Part shown: positions 16,922 to 25,034 of the stretch, one piece after another
Position numbering within the stretch: position 1 is the stretch's first letter
Layout of the letters: each line of letters begins with the position of its first letter
IMG/VR virus record: IMGVR_UViG_3300037225_000134
Coordinates: 1-61,939 of that record
From: a virus
DNA: 61,939 nucleotides
Reading direction: 5' to 3' (one strand)
The notes under the pieces: generated by a model
What the model was told of the DNA's origin: nothing
Databases searched by the model: none
What the model saw: the letters and a program-made list of their open reading frames with translations, nothing else
Program-made: the position numbers and the translations under genes

Positions 16922-17314
16922 ATGGAAAAAATTGATATGTCTGAAATACTGCCTCATAAGAACTGCCTGGTAGAAGCTCCTAACGGAAAAGGGTATGAGT
17001 GCGATATATGCACAGTGTTAATAGGTGGTGGAATGCTTCTTGGGAATGTAATTCTAGGCCAAGAAGAGTTAGAGCTGGAAAACAGAAGATTAATGTTAAC
17101 CAGGATAGATGGACTACTTGTAATGCATGATTTCGCGCCAGTACCAGATATTACCTTCGGCCAATTCCTGCAGCTAAAGGCAAATATCACTGCAGCTATT
17201 ATGAAAGCAAACATGGCTCCTCCACAAGAAGTACCTGCAGTAGTATCACCACCTGGCGAAGTACCATATGACACTACTAAGGTACCGGTACACGATGGAA
17301 TCTTATATGGATAA
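16922..17314 (+). CDS. hypothetical protein
   Basis: 130 residues from the ATG at 16922, behind AAGGTGA (a GTG at 16913 is in frame). It has a CDIC pair, a beta-rich middle with GGGMLLGNVILG, and a proline-rich tail. Not recognised. It lies directly after the IS right end. Confidence 0.5.
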   Translation: MEKIDMSEILPHKNCLVEAPNGKGYECDICTVLIGGGMLLGNVILGQEELELENRRLMLTRIDGLLVMHDFAPVPDITFGQFLQLKANITAAIMKANMAPPQEVPAVVSPPGEVPYDTTKVPVHDGILYG

Positions 17315-17324
17315 GGTGATAGTG

Positions 17325-17753
17325 ATGCATGAAGTACAAATTGGAAACCTGAAAATTGTAGTAGGGGATTGCGATGTCATCATAGACGACCTAGACGCCA
17401 GAACCCGTATCTTTAACGATACGGTCGTAGGTGAGAACGCAATCAGGAAGCAGAGAACCAGCGAAGACTACTTAGCAAAGCTGGCGACAGGGCTTATCTT
17501 CAGGCTTAAGAAATCTGATAGGGATGATCTAGTAGACAAAATAATAGAGGGATTATTCAAGTATGAATATTTCCTGGCTGGATACAAAGCCAAGTTTTAC
17601 CTCTATTACTATGATAGGCTTATAGAGTGCGGATATGAGCCACGAGATCCATATGCTGACACTGTAGCCGAGTATGAGCATACCCGGCAGGTAAAAGCCA
17701 AGAGAGATGAGCTGAAGTATCAAGGCTGGAAGTTTGCCCAGACTCATTACTAA
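17325..17753 (+). CDS. hypothetical protein
   Basis: 142 residues from the ATG at 17325, five bases after AAGGTGAT. Helical, with many aromatic residues (YEYFLAGYKAKFYLYYYDRL). Not recognised. The last gene before the tRNA. Confidence 0.55.
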   Translation: MHEVQIGNLKIVVGDCDVIIDDLDARTRIFNDTVVGENAIRKQRTSEDYLAKLATGLIFRLKKSDRDDLVDKIIEGLFKYEYFLAGYKAKFYLYYYDRLIECGYEPRDPYADTVAEYEHTRQVKAKRDELKYQGWKFAQTHY

Positions 17754-17761
17754 ATTTTTTC

Positions 17762-17843
17762 ACCAGGTTGCCGGATTGGATAACGGAGCTGACTTAAAAT
17801 CTGCTGTCGAAGGACTTAGAGAGTTCAATTCTCTCACCTGGTA
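17762..17843 (+). tRNA. tRNA-Leu (anticodon UAA)
   Basis: 82 bases, class II. Acceptor ACCAGGT/ACCTGGT pairs perfectly; D stem CCG/CGG with GG in the loop; anticodon loop CTTAAAA with U33 and anticodon TAA (17795-17797); long variable arm GTC/GAC; T stem GAGAG/CTCTC with TTCAATT loop; discriminator A. One T-T mismatch in the anticodon stem. CCA is not encoded. It separates the replication region from the packaging region and would read UUA codons, which are common here. Confidence 0.9.
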
Positions 17844-17866
17844 TTTCTCTTTAATGGAGATCAATT

Positions 17867-18010
17867 ATGAATAATAAAGCATTGATGGATAAAGAGTTGA
17901 CTGACTTAGAGTATAAGTTAGTGACCTTGATAGTACGGTATGCTGGCATAGAATACTTTGACGCCATTAAGGTACTACCAAAACTTGCAGCAATGTCTAA
18001 GAGAAAATAA
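17867..18010 (+). CDS. small hypothetical protein
   Basis: 47 residues behind a TGGAGAT site; two helices with a basic end KRK. Not recognised. Confidence 0.45.
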   Translation: MNNKALMDKELTDLEYKLVTLIVRYAGIEYFDAIKVLPKLAAMSKRK

Positions 18011-18043
18011 ATTTATTTCTATTCTTTACATTTTTAGGACTAA

Positions 18044-18052
18044 TTATATATA
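18044..18052 (+). promoter_or_regulatory. archaeal TATA box for the packaging operon
   Basis: TTATATATA about 26 bases before the terS ATG, preceded by T-rich DNA. With archaeal spacing the transcript would start within a few bases of the ATG, i.e. a nearly leaderless mRNA. Confidence 0.6.
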
Positions 18053-18074
18053 TATTACAGCATGGTGTTATGTT

Positions 18075-18470
18075 ATGTCTAGGCAGACTTCGTATAATGA
18101 GGCGATAAAAAATCGCTTAGTGGAGCATTTAAAGAATGGACATAGCATAGATGATGCGTGTAAGTTGTCTGGATGCAGCGATACGTCATTTTATAAGTGG
18201 TATAATTTATCGATCGATGGGGATGCTAGATACACTGGCTTTGCTGACTCAATAGACGAGGCAAAGGCGGAAGCTATTGATGTAATTCTTGAGAAGATCA
18301 AAGAACTTGGAGCAGTCAAAGAGGATTGGCACGCTTATGCTTGGATTTTGGAAAGGATGAGCAAACACTGGAATAAGCAGGAAAAAATTGAAGTATCCGG
18401 CGATGATTTACCTATCGTGTTAGTTTGGGCTGACCAGCTTTCTAAAGACAAGAATGATGAGGTGGAATGA
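18075..18470 (+). CDS. terS: terminase small subunit-like HTH protein
   Basis: 131 residues from the ATG at 18075. An N-terminal helix-turn-helix (KNGHSIDDACKLSGCSDTSF, about 20-40) resembles DNA-recognition domains of phage TerS; the rest is helical, suited to ring oligomerisation. It would recognise the packaging start on viral DNA and hand it to TerL. Position two small genes before terL supports the call. No clear RBS fits, consistent with leaderless translation. Confidence 0.7.
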   Translation: MSRQTSYNEAIKNRLVEHLKNGHSIDDACKLSGCSDTSFYKWYNLSIDGDARYTGFADSIDEAKAEAIDVILEKIKELGAVKEDWHAYAWILERMSKHWNKQEKIEVSGDDLPIVLVWADQLSKDKNDEVE

Positions 18471-18625
18471 TGATGAAAATTGAGACGTTTAAACCCTTAT
18501 ATAATGAAAGTTCCATACAATTGCTTATCAAACTCAATGAGGCTATTGATAAGCTCAATGAGGTTATAGACCACGTTAACATATTAGAGGAAGAATTCCC
18601 GGAGGATAATAATGATACTTACTAA
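18470..18625 (+). CDS. small coiled-coil protein
   Basis: 51 residues. A heptad-like stretch LLIKLNEAIDKLNEVIDHVNIL suggests a short coiled coil. It starts in the terS stop region (ATGATGATG) and overlaps the next gene by 14 bases. Confidence 0.5.
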   Translation: MMKIETFKPLYNESSIQLLIKLNEAIDKLNEVIDHVNILEEEFPEDNNDTY

Positions 18626-18863
18626 AGAGCAAATGAAAACAAATACCATAGTTGCAGATATGCTTATGAACACGGCACAGAGGCTACTAAATGGCACTAT
18701 GCGAGTGCTACAAGCATCAGAACGTCTTGAGTTAGACGATATAACCACCGACTTTGATAGCGTTATGCGTAGACCTAATGGAATATATCACTTTGATATG
18801 ACTCTATTCGAGGACATTAGAAGCCTGGGCCTTTATATTGAGCGGGAGCCATTAAATGAGTGA
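18612..18863 (+). CDS. hypothetical protein
   Basis: 83 residues, helical, with a CCGGAGG site inside the preceding gene. Overlaps both neighbours, so part of a tightly coupled set between terS and terL. Not recognised. Confidence 0.5.
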   Translation: MILTKEQMKTNTIVADMLMNTAQRLLNGTMRVLQASERLELDDITTDFDSVMRRPNGIYHFDMTLFEDIRSLGLYIEREPLNE

Positions 18864-19014
18864 TATGCTTATGAATATGATAGACCTATTAATCGATATG
18901 GATCAATTCTATGATAACGATTTAATACACTTGACGTATGCTGCATATGGAGCAAAATTTGGAGCAAACTGGCAGGATACTTACACATTTGGAGCAGACG
19001 AAGCACTTATTTAA
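18856..19014 (+). CDS. small acidic protein
   Basis: 52 residues, Met- and Asp-rich start, then GAKFGANWQDTYTFGADEALI. At DNA level GGAGCA recurs three times. Its 3' end forms one arm of a long hairpin. Not recognised. Confidence 0.45.
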   Translation: MSDMLMNMIDLLIDMDQFYDNDLIHLTYAAYGAKFGANWQDTYTFGADEALI

Positions 19015-19027
19015 GTGCTACTCCAAA
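18988..19027 (+). terminator. hairpin terminator before terL
   Basis: Outer arms TTTGGAG/CTCCAAA and inner arms AGCACTT/AAGTGCT around an ATTT loop, overlapping the preceding stop codon. A pyrimidine- and T-rich stretch follows (about 19048-19085), as for archaeal terminators. It may set the terL level relative to terS. Confidence 0.65.
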
Positions 19028-19142
19028 CACAAAACCGGAACCCAAACTACTCTTTTATTTTTCCTTATTATTATTATTCTCATTATATTCGTTTTATGAG
19101 TTTAGGAAGTTACCTAACAATATATAACATTAGGAGAATATA

Positions 19143-20447
19143 ATGCAACCAATTACAGCACCTTACCTTTACCCGGAACAGGCTGATATCGTAGCTGACA
19201 AAACCCGATTTAAGGCAGTATGTGCAGGGCGGCGTTTTGGTAAGACTAAAATGTGTAGCGTTATCGCTTTCGATAAAGCTATGCGTGGCAAAAAGGTTTG
19301 GTGGGTTGCACCGTCCTATACTGCGTGTGACCTGGGCTTTGGAGAGATCGAGGCTTTATTTAGGCAGATCCCCGCACTCTATTCTAAGTTAATCATTAGC
19401 AGAACCAAACCCAAGAAGATTGAACTTCCTAACGGGGGATTCATTGCCTTCAAGTCAGCAAACCGGGCCGATTTTTCGAGAGGTGAGGGCCTGGATTATA
19501 TGATTATAGACGAAGCAGACTTTCTTGAAGAAGTAGCCGAGAACAACGGTAAGACCTGGAACGAAGTTCTACGTCCTACTTTAGTTGACCACAAAGGCGG
19601 CGCTATTTTAATTTCCACTCCTAATATAGAAAACGGGTGGTTTCATAAATTTTGGCTAAAAGGCCAAAAAGGTGATAATCCACAGTATAAGAGCTGGAGT
19701 TATTCGTCTTATACTAATCCTTTTATAGATGCTTCTGAGATCGATGATGTTAAGGTAGACACTCCAAGCATTACATTCCGCCGCGAGTATATGGCAGAGT
19801 TCGTATCATCTGCAGGCGCGAGGATACAACGTGCGTGGCTCGAAGATCGTTACCTGGATATGCCTCAGAAATCCGTTCTGGATCAGATGTCAATATCAAT
19901 GGGTGTTGACCTGGCAATATCCGAGAAGAAAACAGCGGATTATACTGCTTGTGCTATTCTGGGCCGGGATGTCAAAGGCAGCGTCTATGTTTTGGATGTC
20001 CGAAGAATGCGCGGATCATTTCAGAGTCAAATTGCTTTTATCAAACAACAGGCAGATAAATGGAATCCCTCGTATATAGGTATTGAGAAAGTCGGGTACC
20101 AAGACGTTATGGTTCAAACTATATCCAGGGCCACAAACTACGCTGTCGTAGGCGTGCCAGCAAATAAGGATAAGATCTTTAGATTTGCTCCCTTAGAGGC
20201 CCGGTACGAGCGCAAAGAAGTCTATCATGTTAGAGGACTTCCTCCAGAGTTTGAGACTGAGCTTTTTGGATTTCCTGTTGCAGAACATGACGATCAGATA
20301 GACGCGATGTCAATAGCCTGGGCCGTGTTAGGAATACCCCAGGGAGCGGGCGCTATAACTGGAGTATTTTCTGGTAATAGTGGAAGCTTAGGCGATTTCG
20401 GTAATGATAGTAGCATGGACATTGAAGATGTTCCGTGGCCGGAATAA
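19143..20447 (+). CDS. terL: terminase large subunit
   Basis: Packaging motor ATPase and headful or site-specific nuclease. 434 residues. Walker A AGRRFGKT (28-35), Walker B YMIIDEAD (119-126), coupling motif ILISTPN near 157. The RNase H-like nuclease has D in GVDLAISE near 254 and the closing HDDQIDA near 382. Size and motifs are normal. TTAGGAG precedes the ATG. Confidence 0.95.
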   Translation: MQPITAPYLYPEQADIVADKTRFKAVCAGRRFGKTKMCSVIAFDKAMRGKKVWWVAPSYTACDLGFGEIEALFRQIPALYSKLIISRTKPKKIELPNGGFIAFKSANRADFSRGEGLDYMIIDEADFLEEVAENNGKTWNEVLRPTLVDHKGGAILISTPNIENGWFHKFWLKGQKGDNPQYKSWSYSSYTNPFIDASEIDDVKVDTPSITFRREYMAEFVSSAGARIQRAWLEDRYLDMPQKSVLDQMSISMGVDLAISEKKTADYTACAILGRDVKGSVYVLDVRRMRGSFQSQIAFIKQQADKWNPSYIGIEKVGYQDVMVQTISRATNYAVVGVPANKDKIFRFAPLEARYERKEVYHVRGLPPEFETELFGFPVAEHDDQIDAMSIAWAVLGIPQGAGAITGVFSGNSGSLGDFGNDSSMDIEDVPWPE

Positions 20448-20465
20448 AAATTGAGGTGAAAATAA

Positions 20466-20585
20466 TTGCCAAACAATAAAATGAAATCAAGAGATAATGC
20501 CTACTTCGTTAACCCTATTATAACGATTACAGAACACGACGATCAGGTCGACACTATATCAATAGCCTGGACCGAACTAAATTAA
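20466..20585 (+). pseudogene. mini-gene resembling a terL 3' end joined to a portal 5' end
   Basis: 39 residues starting at TTG with GAGGTGAAAATAA before it, almost the same leader as the portal gene. The first part (YFVNPIITI) mimics portal YFINPLITV; the second (TEHDDQVDTISIAW) mimics the TerL end AEHDDQIDAMSIAW. It looks like a diverged relic of a duplication spanning the terL-portal junction with an internal deletion. It could be translated, but no function is evident. Confidence 0.6.
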
Positions 20586-20602
20586 TAAGGGGGTGAGAAT
20601 AA

Positions 20603-22399
20603 TTGCCAAGGAATATAGCTAAACAGAAATCGCACGACCCGGCTATTAATCAGCCAAATCTTGCAGATGATTATGTTTTAGTGCTACCAAATGGTACACG
20701 TTATGAACCAATAAAAAATGACCCAAACGCACTGATGAATGCGAATAAAAATAGTTCTTTGGGTATGGAATTCCCTAATACTGATATTTACTTTATCAAT
20801 CCACTGATAACGGTGGACACTGTGCGACACGCAGGGAAGCACTATCTACTTTCAAGAATACTAAGACAGATTGATGACTTTGCATTTAACGGCGCAAAGA
20901 TCAAACCAATTCCTCCAGAGGATAAAGCAAAAGACATTCCCGAGGATGACATTGATGAAGTCCAAAGCAAAATAGATAGGATAGATAGTAAAGTAGTAAA
21001 GACTATTCTCAGAATGAGGCAGGCTACTTACGACGAATTTATCTATGGCAGCGCGGTTTTCGAGCGGATCGAGGGCATAATTGAAGATTGGATAGCCCCG
21101 GTGATATTCAAGAGACTTCCAGCTTATTCTTTTTGTGAAAGACCTATAGGAAGAATGGATATCCAGAGATATGTAACGGGTGATATTCTTTATGGTATTG
21201 TCTTCGACAAAAGGACCAATACCTTTGAGTATTGGCAGAAGCAAAACCAGATATCCGTACCTATCCAGATTCCGACAAAAAATGTGATTCATCTTAAGGA
21301 TGAAATCTCAGAACAAGTAGACGGCGACTCATTTGTTCAAAAAGTCATGCCTCTAATCAGGAAGCTTGATTATGCAGATATGGCACTAATGGAAACAGTA
21401 CACCGGGCCGGTGCGCCGTTACTCTGGATCAAAATTGAAGAATACAGAGACAACCCGGCAGCCCAGGGTCAAGGCTTATGGAGTCCCGCTACAGCTTTTG
21501 AAATGGGAAAGAAGATCGCAGTTAACCACGGCAAAAATAACGCTATGGTAGCGCCATCATGCATAACGCCGGTGCCACTAGATTATAAACTCTGTATAGA
21601 CCCTATGCAGGTAATAACGAGTTATGAAGAGAGAGTTTTAAAGGCTTTAGTGCCGAGGGACTTCTTAGAGTCTCAAAACGGTGGAAGTGGTGGACTCGGA
21701 AAGTCTAACGCTGCAGGTCTAGAGCTACTCATGATGATTGCCGAGGGCTGGAGAGAGCGAGTAGCCAAGACGTTTATTGAGATGTGGAATACCATATTAG
21801 AAGAGAACGGCTACGAGGGCTGGAAAGTTGAAGTTGAATGGAAAGAGTTAGACCCGACAGATGAGTCCGAGCTATTCAAGCGGGCTGCAATAGCCTTTGG
21901 TATGACTAATCTATTCACTGAGGATGAGATTAGGGAGATTGCAGGCAAACCGCCAATGTCCGAGGAAGACAAAACAGCCAAAGAAGAAAAGGATGCATCC
22001 GACGCACAAGCTAAGCAGGATCAGTTTAACGCGACCTTAGCATCTAAGGCAGGCGTACCGCCAGGGCAACCCGGCCAAGTACCGCCAGGACTAGCGCAAA
22101 AGAAAGGCGCGGTACCTCCAGGAAAGAACCCGGTTGGTACTCAGGTCAAACCTGTTGATGTCACTATAACTAAAGACGTTAAAGGCAAAGGCGGAAAGAA
22201 CGTTAAGACCGACAAGGGAGAAGTGGTAAAAGACAAACAAGAGAAGCCACTCAAAAACTCTCTTGTCGAAAACTTTATAACTAATGCATCTGATAAAAAG
22301 ACCCCTGCCGAGCTGGAGAAGCTAATGGCAGAAAAAGCTCACCTTTTTGCAACGTGGGCCAAGGAAGCCGGGTTTATGCCGTGGGATGAAAACGAATAA
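20603..22399 (+). CDS. portal protein
   Basis: 598 residues, TTG start with GGGGGTGA. It should form the dodecameric portal at the capsid vertex. The body has the typical anchor ADMALMETVHRAGAPLLWIKIE, the EERVLKALVPRDFLE helix and a Gly-rich GGSGGLGKSNA loop seen in phage portals of this class. The C-terminal 110 residues are Pro/Gly/Lys-rich low complexity. Location between terL and the minor head protein fits. Confidence 0.88.
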   Translation: MPRNIAKQKSHDPAINQPNLADDYVLVLPNGTRYEPIKNDPNALMNANKNSSLGMEFPNTDIYFINPLITVDTVRHAGKHYLLSRILRQIDDFAFNGAKIKPIPPEDKAKDIPEDDIDEVQSKIDRIDSKVVKTILRMRQATYDEFIYGSAVFERIEGIIEDWIAPVIFKRLPAYSFCERPIGRMDIQRYVTGDILYGIVFDKRTNTFEYWQKQNQISVPIQIPTKNVIHLKDEISEQVDGDSFVQKVMPLIRKLDYADMALMETVHRAGAPLLWIKIEEYRDNPAAQGQGLWSPATAFEMGKKIAVNHGKNNAMVAPSCITPVPLDYKLCIDPMQVITSYEERVLKALVPRDFLESQNGGSGGLGKSNAAGLELLMMIAEGWRERVAKTFIEMWNTILEENGYEGWKVEVEWKELDPTDESELFKRAAIAFGMTNLFTEDEIREIAGKPPMSEEDKTAKEEKDASDAQAKQDQFNATLASKAGVPPGQPGQVPPGLAQKKGAVPPGKNPVGTQVKPVDVTITKDVKGKGGKNVKTDKGEVVKDKQEKPLKNSLVENFITNASDKKTPAELEKLMAEKAHLFATWAKEAGFMPWDENE

Positions 22400-22417
22400 G
22401 AGTGATTTAAATGGGTT

Positions 22418-23014
22418 TTGGTGTTGGTGATATTGGACTTCAATAATTTATGGAAAGGTATTAAGGATAATGTTAGTGAACTTAACGAAAAGGTATGGAA
22501 TTATGTTTGGGAAAAATCAGTAGCCCAGGATTACATGGACGGCCAAAAGGTTGGGGCCGCAAGCCTTAACCTCGATTACTCTCTAAACTCCAGCTCTGTA
22601 ATGAAATACTATCAAGAGCACGGTTTAGAGTTAGTTAAAACCCTCGATGACACGGATAAGGCCAACTTCAAGCTTTTGCTGGAGCAGGGCAAAGATATGT
22701 CATTCCCGGAATTTCAAACCCTTCTCGATAACTCTTTTATAGGCAGCCCGGAACGTGCTAAACTGATTTGGGATAACGAGCAGCATACCGCTAGTGTTAA
22801 TGGCACAAATGATTATGTCCAAAACTATGCTAAGGAAACCGACGCCAAAATTATTACTAAAGTCTGGCACCGGGGAAACAGTATAGTTCCGAGGGAGGCT
22901 CACCTAATTGAGGGCGAATCCCGGCCACTAAATGAGGCCTTTAGTAATGGGTTGATGATTCCTGAAGGAATAGGATGCAAATGCTGGCTGGAGTACATCG
23001 ATGAAAGTACCTAA
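22418..23014 (+). CDS. minor head protein (Mu gpF / SPP1 gp7-like)
   Basis: 198 residues. The C-terminus has the family signature RGNSIVPREAH ... PLNEAFSNGLMIPEGIGCKCWLEY. Such proteins bind the portal and enter the head. The GTG start is uncertain: an ATG seven bases upstream with a better site reads MGFGVGDIGLQ then stops, and that peptide would fit well in front of FNNLWKGIKDN, so a frameshift close to the start (biological or sequencing) is possible. Confidence 0.82.
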   Translation: MVLVILDFNNLWKGIKDNVSELNEKVWNYVWEKSVAQDYMDGQKVGAASLNLDYSLNSSSVMKYYQEHGLELVKTLDDTDKANFKLLLEQGKDMSFPEFQTLLDNSFIGSPERAKLIWDNEQHTASVNGTNDYVQNYAKETDAKIITKVWHRGNSIVPREAHLIEGESRPLNEAFSNGLMIPEGIGCKCWLEYIDEST

Positions 23015-23138
23015 GAACCTATGGGGAACTTGTGCACTATGCTACTGGAAAATAAATCTACCAGGGAGATGTCCAAAGATTAATAATAATCCGGTATTTC
23101 CCTGCAACGGATTCAGGATAAGGAAATTAAAGAAGTGA
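23001..23138 (+). CDS. small Cys-containing protein
   Basis: 45 residues, overlapping the minor head gene. Four cysteines in CALC ... RC ... C arrangement with a basic tail RIRKLKK. Possibly a zinc-binding microprotein. Confidence 0.45.
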   Translation: MKVPKNLWGTCALCYWKINLPGRCPKINNNPVFPCNGFRIRKLKK

Positions 23139-23143
23139 TAATT

Positions 23144-23251
23144 ATGTATGAAGAGGAAGCAATGGTACACTACGTAGCACTAAGTCATTTCCAGGATAAC
23201 AAAGCAGAAATGATTATGACTATGTTTAAGGAAGTTAATGAGGTGAAATGA
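23144..23251 (+). CDS. tiny acidic protein
   Basis: 35 residues, Met/Glu-rich, whose end carries the GAGGTGA site of the next gene and overlaps it by four bases. May serve mainly as a coupling frame. Confidence 0.35.
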   Translation: MYEEEAMVHYVALSHFQDNKAEMIMTMFKEVNEVK

Positions 23252-24012
23252 TGAAGTATATAATTTTAATTGCGATTATGTTTATGTTCTGTATGCCAGC
23301 AACGGCGCATAATGATTATATCTATACCAGTGGAATAGCTGGATTTCTATCGGGAATGTCACCAGTAGTTGATAATGTACCTCCAGTAGTTGATAACGTT
23401 ACTCCAGTAGTGGCAACACCTGGCGTAGATACATCAATGACAACACCACTAGGAATATATGACCCCGGAGCAGAGCAAACAGTATACGAAATACCAACAA
23501 ATACTGCAACTACAGCGACTCCGGCCACAGTCGCAGTTAATAACACCCCGGCCAAAACAGTAGCACCAGCAACACAAGATAAACCCGCAACAGTGGATAC
23601 CTCAATGGTCACTCCAACCGGCTACGATACGACATCACCTAAGGTAGTCATAACAGGAATGCTAAACCAGGATCTAAAAGCCCCGGTGTTTACAAATGTG
23701 TTTAATGAAGCGCAATTTAAGGCGGCTCTTATTCCACTGAGAACGGTAGAGACTGATATTAATACCGGTACATGGGCCAATGATCCCACGACCATAATAA
23801 CAGTGACTTGTATGCCAGGGCATGATGCTTACGGTGCACTGATCCCCGGACAGTATGAGTATTCTATGAGTATGGGATTAACAGCGGTCGGAATGAGATT
23901 CTCCACCGATGAAGCTAACATAATGTCTCACAAAATAGGTCCATCCAGTACCACAGATATTAATGTGGCTTGGACTTGGTACGTGAATCAACTTCATGCA
24001 GTAGGTTACTAA
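23248..24012 (+). CDS. secreted Pro/Thr-rich protein
   Basis: 254 residues. A signal peptide occupies residues 1-20 (KYIILIAIMFMFCMPATA). Residues 30-130 are a Pro/Val/Thr-rich repeat region (PVVDNV three times; DTSM.TP twice). A beta-type C-terminal domain follows. An exported protein inside a head operon is unusual; it could be surface-displayed or a cell-envelope modifier. Not recognised. Confidence 0.65.
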   Translation: MMKYIILIAIMFMFCMPATAHNDYIYTSGIAGFLSGMSPVVDNVPPVVDNVTPVVATPGVDTSMTTPLGIYDPGAEQTVYEIPTNTATTATPATVAVNNTPAKTVAPATQDKPATVDTSMVTPTGYDTTSPKVVITGMLNQDLKAPVFTNVFNEAQFKAALIPLRTVETDINTGTWANDPTTIITVTCMPGHDAYGALIPGQYEYSMSMGLTAVGMRFSTDEANIMSHKIGPSSTTDINVAWTWYVNQLHAVGY

Positions 24013-24013
24013 G

Positions 24014-24160
24014 ATGTATGTAGACCACGTTATATTAAAATGTCCTCAGTGCGGTAGTGCTAACGTGGTACTACTGCCACAAAGGGAATATGAAGGAAAA
24101 ACAGGATTACCGAAGCACTACGAATGCAAAGATTGCTTTGGAATGTTTACAGGGAGGTGA
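24014..24160 (+). CDS. zinc-ribbon microprotein
   Basis: 48 residues: CPQCG near the start, CKDC near the end, the standard four-Cys ribbon. It starts one base after the upstream stop. Confidence 0.6.
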   Translation: MYVDHVILKCPQCGSANVVLLPQREYEGKTGLPKHYECKDCFGMFTGR

Positions 24161-24164
24161 GTGA

Positions 24165-25034
24165 GTGACGAAAATAGAAATAGTTATGTGTCCACCGAAG
24201 TATATGTCTAGTGAAATAAAAAATAATGATTGGATGAAGGCATACCCGGAGGATGAGATAGAAGTTAATATCGATATTGCAATGAAACAATATTGGGATT
24301 TATATACTGCTATTTCTCAGCAAGCTTTTGTGTGGCAACTTCCACCTAAGAAGGGCCTGCAGGATCAAGTCTATGTGGCTAACGTGGCTTGTGTCTTACC
24401 TCACCTCGATAAGACGGCAGTTTTAGCTAACTGGAAGGCAGAAGGCAGGGCCGGGGAAGAAAAGGTCGTAGATGATCTATTAGAGGCCTTAGACTATGAC
24501 TATATTCAGTGTCCCTACGATTTTGAGGGCGAAGCTGAATTGAAGTGGCTCCGAGATAACATTTACGTTGGAGGCTTTGGACAAAGAACATCTAAGGCGG
24601 CTCTTAACTGGATGGAAGATAAATATGATATGAAAATTATTCCTCTCAAAGAATCTGATCCTTATCTCTACCACGTTGATTGTAGCATATTCATGTTAGA
24701 TACTGAGACCGTTCTCTTAAGCACTGAGACTATTGATAAGAAGACAATTGATACAATTGAAAAAGTTGCTACTGTCATACCAGTCTCTAAGAGATTTGCC
24801 TATGATTCTATGTGTAATAGTTTAAGGATCGGCGGAGTGTTTTTCACTAGCGCGGCAGTCAACTTTAACACCGACGCAATAGATCCACAGAACAACGAAG
24901 TAGTTAATATTTGCAGAAAGTATGGCCTGCAGCCGGTTTTCATCGATTTGTCAGAATATGCTAAGTCTGGCGCGGCTCTTAGTTGCATGTGTATGCATCT
25001 TACCTACGACAAAGTAAAACTGAGGTATCCATAA
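24165..25034 (+). CDS. dimethylargininase/arginine-deiminase-like enzyme
   Basis: 289 residues, GTG start behind GGGAGGTGAGT. Matches the guanidine-group-modifying superfamily (DDAH, arginine deiminase, amidinotransferase): DQVYVANVACVLP, FEGEAELKWL with YVGGFGQRT, the His-Asp pair H170-x-D172 in YHVDCSIFML, and the nucleophile region SGAALSCMCMHL with C274 (or C276). It would hydrolyse or transfer arginine-type guanidines; the substrate is unknown. Placement between minor head protein and scaffold is unexpected, and the end overlaps the next gene by one base, so the two are made together. Confidence 0.8.
   Translation: MTKIEIVMCPPKYMSSEIKNNDWMKAYPEDEIEVNIDIAMKQYWDLYTAISQQAFVWQLPPKKGLQDQVYVANVACVLPHLDKTAVLANWKAEGRAGEEKVVDDLLEALDYDYIQCPYDFEGEAELKWLRDNIYVGGFGQRTSKAALNWMEDKYDMKIIPLKESDPYLYHVDCSIFMLDTETVLLSTETIDKKTIDTIEKVATVIPVSKRFAYDSMCNSLRIGGVFFTSAAVNFNTDAIDPQNNEVVNICRKYGLQPVFIDLSEYAKSGAALSCMCMHLTYDKVKLRYP

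Noticed and set aside
24983-25033. Upstream extension of the Psd-like protein
   Set aside because: It lies inside the preceding gene; the ATG at 25034 coupled to the upstream TAA is the more natural start.
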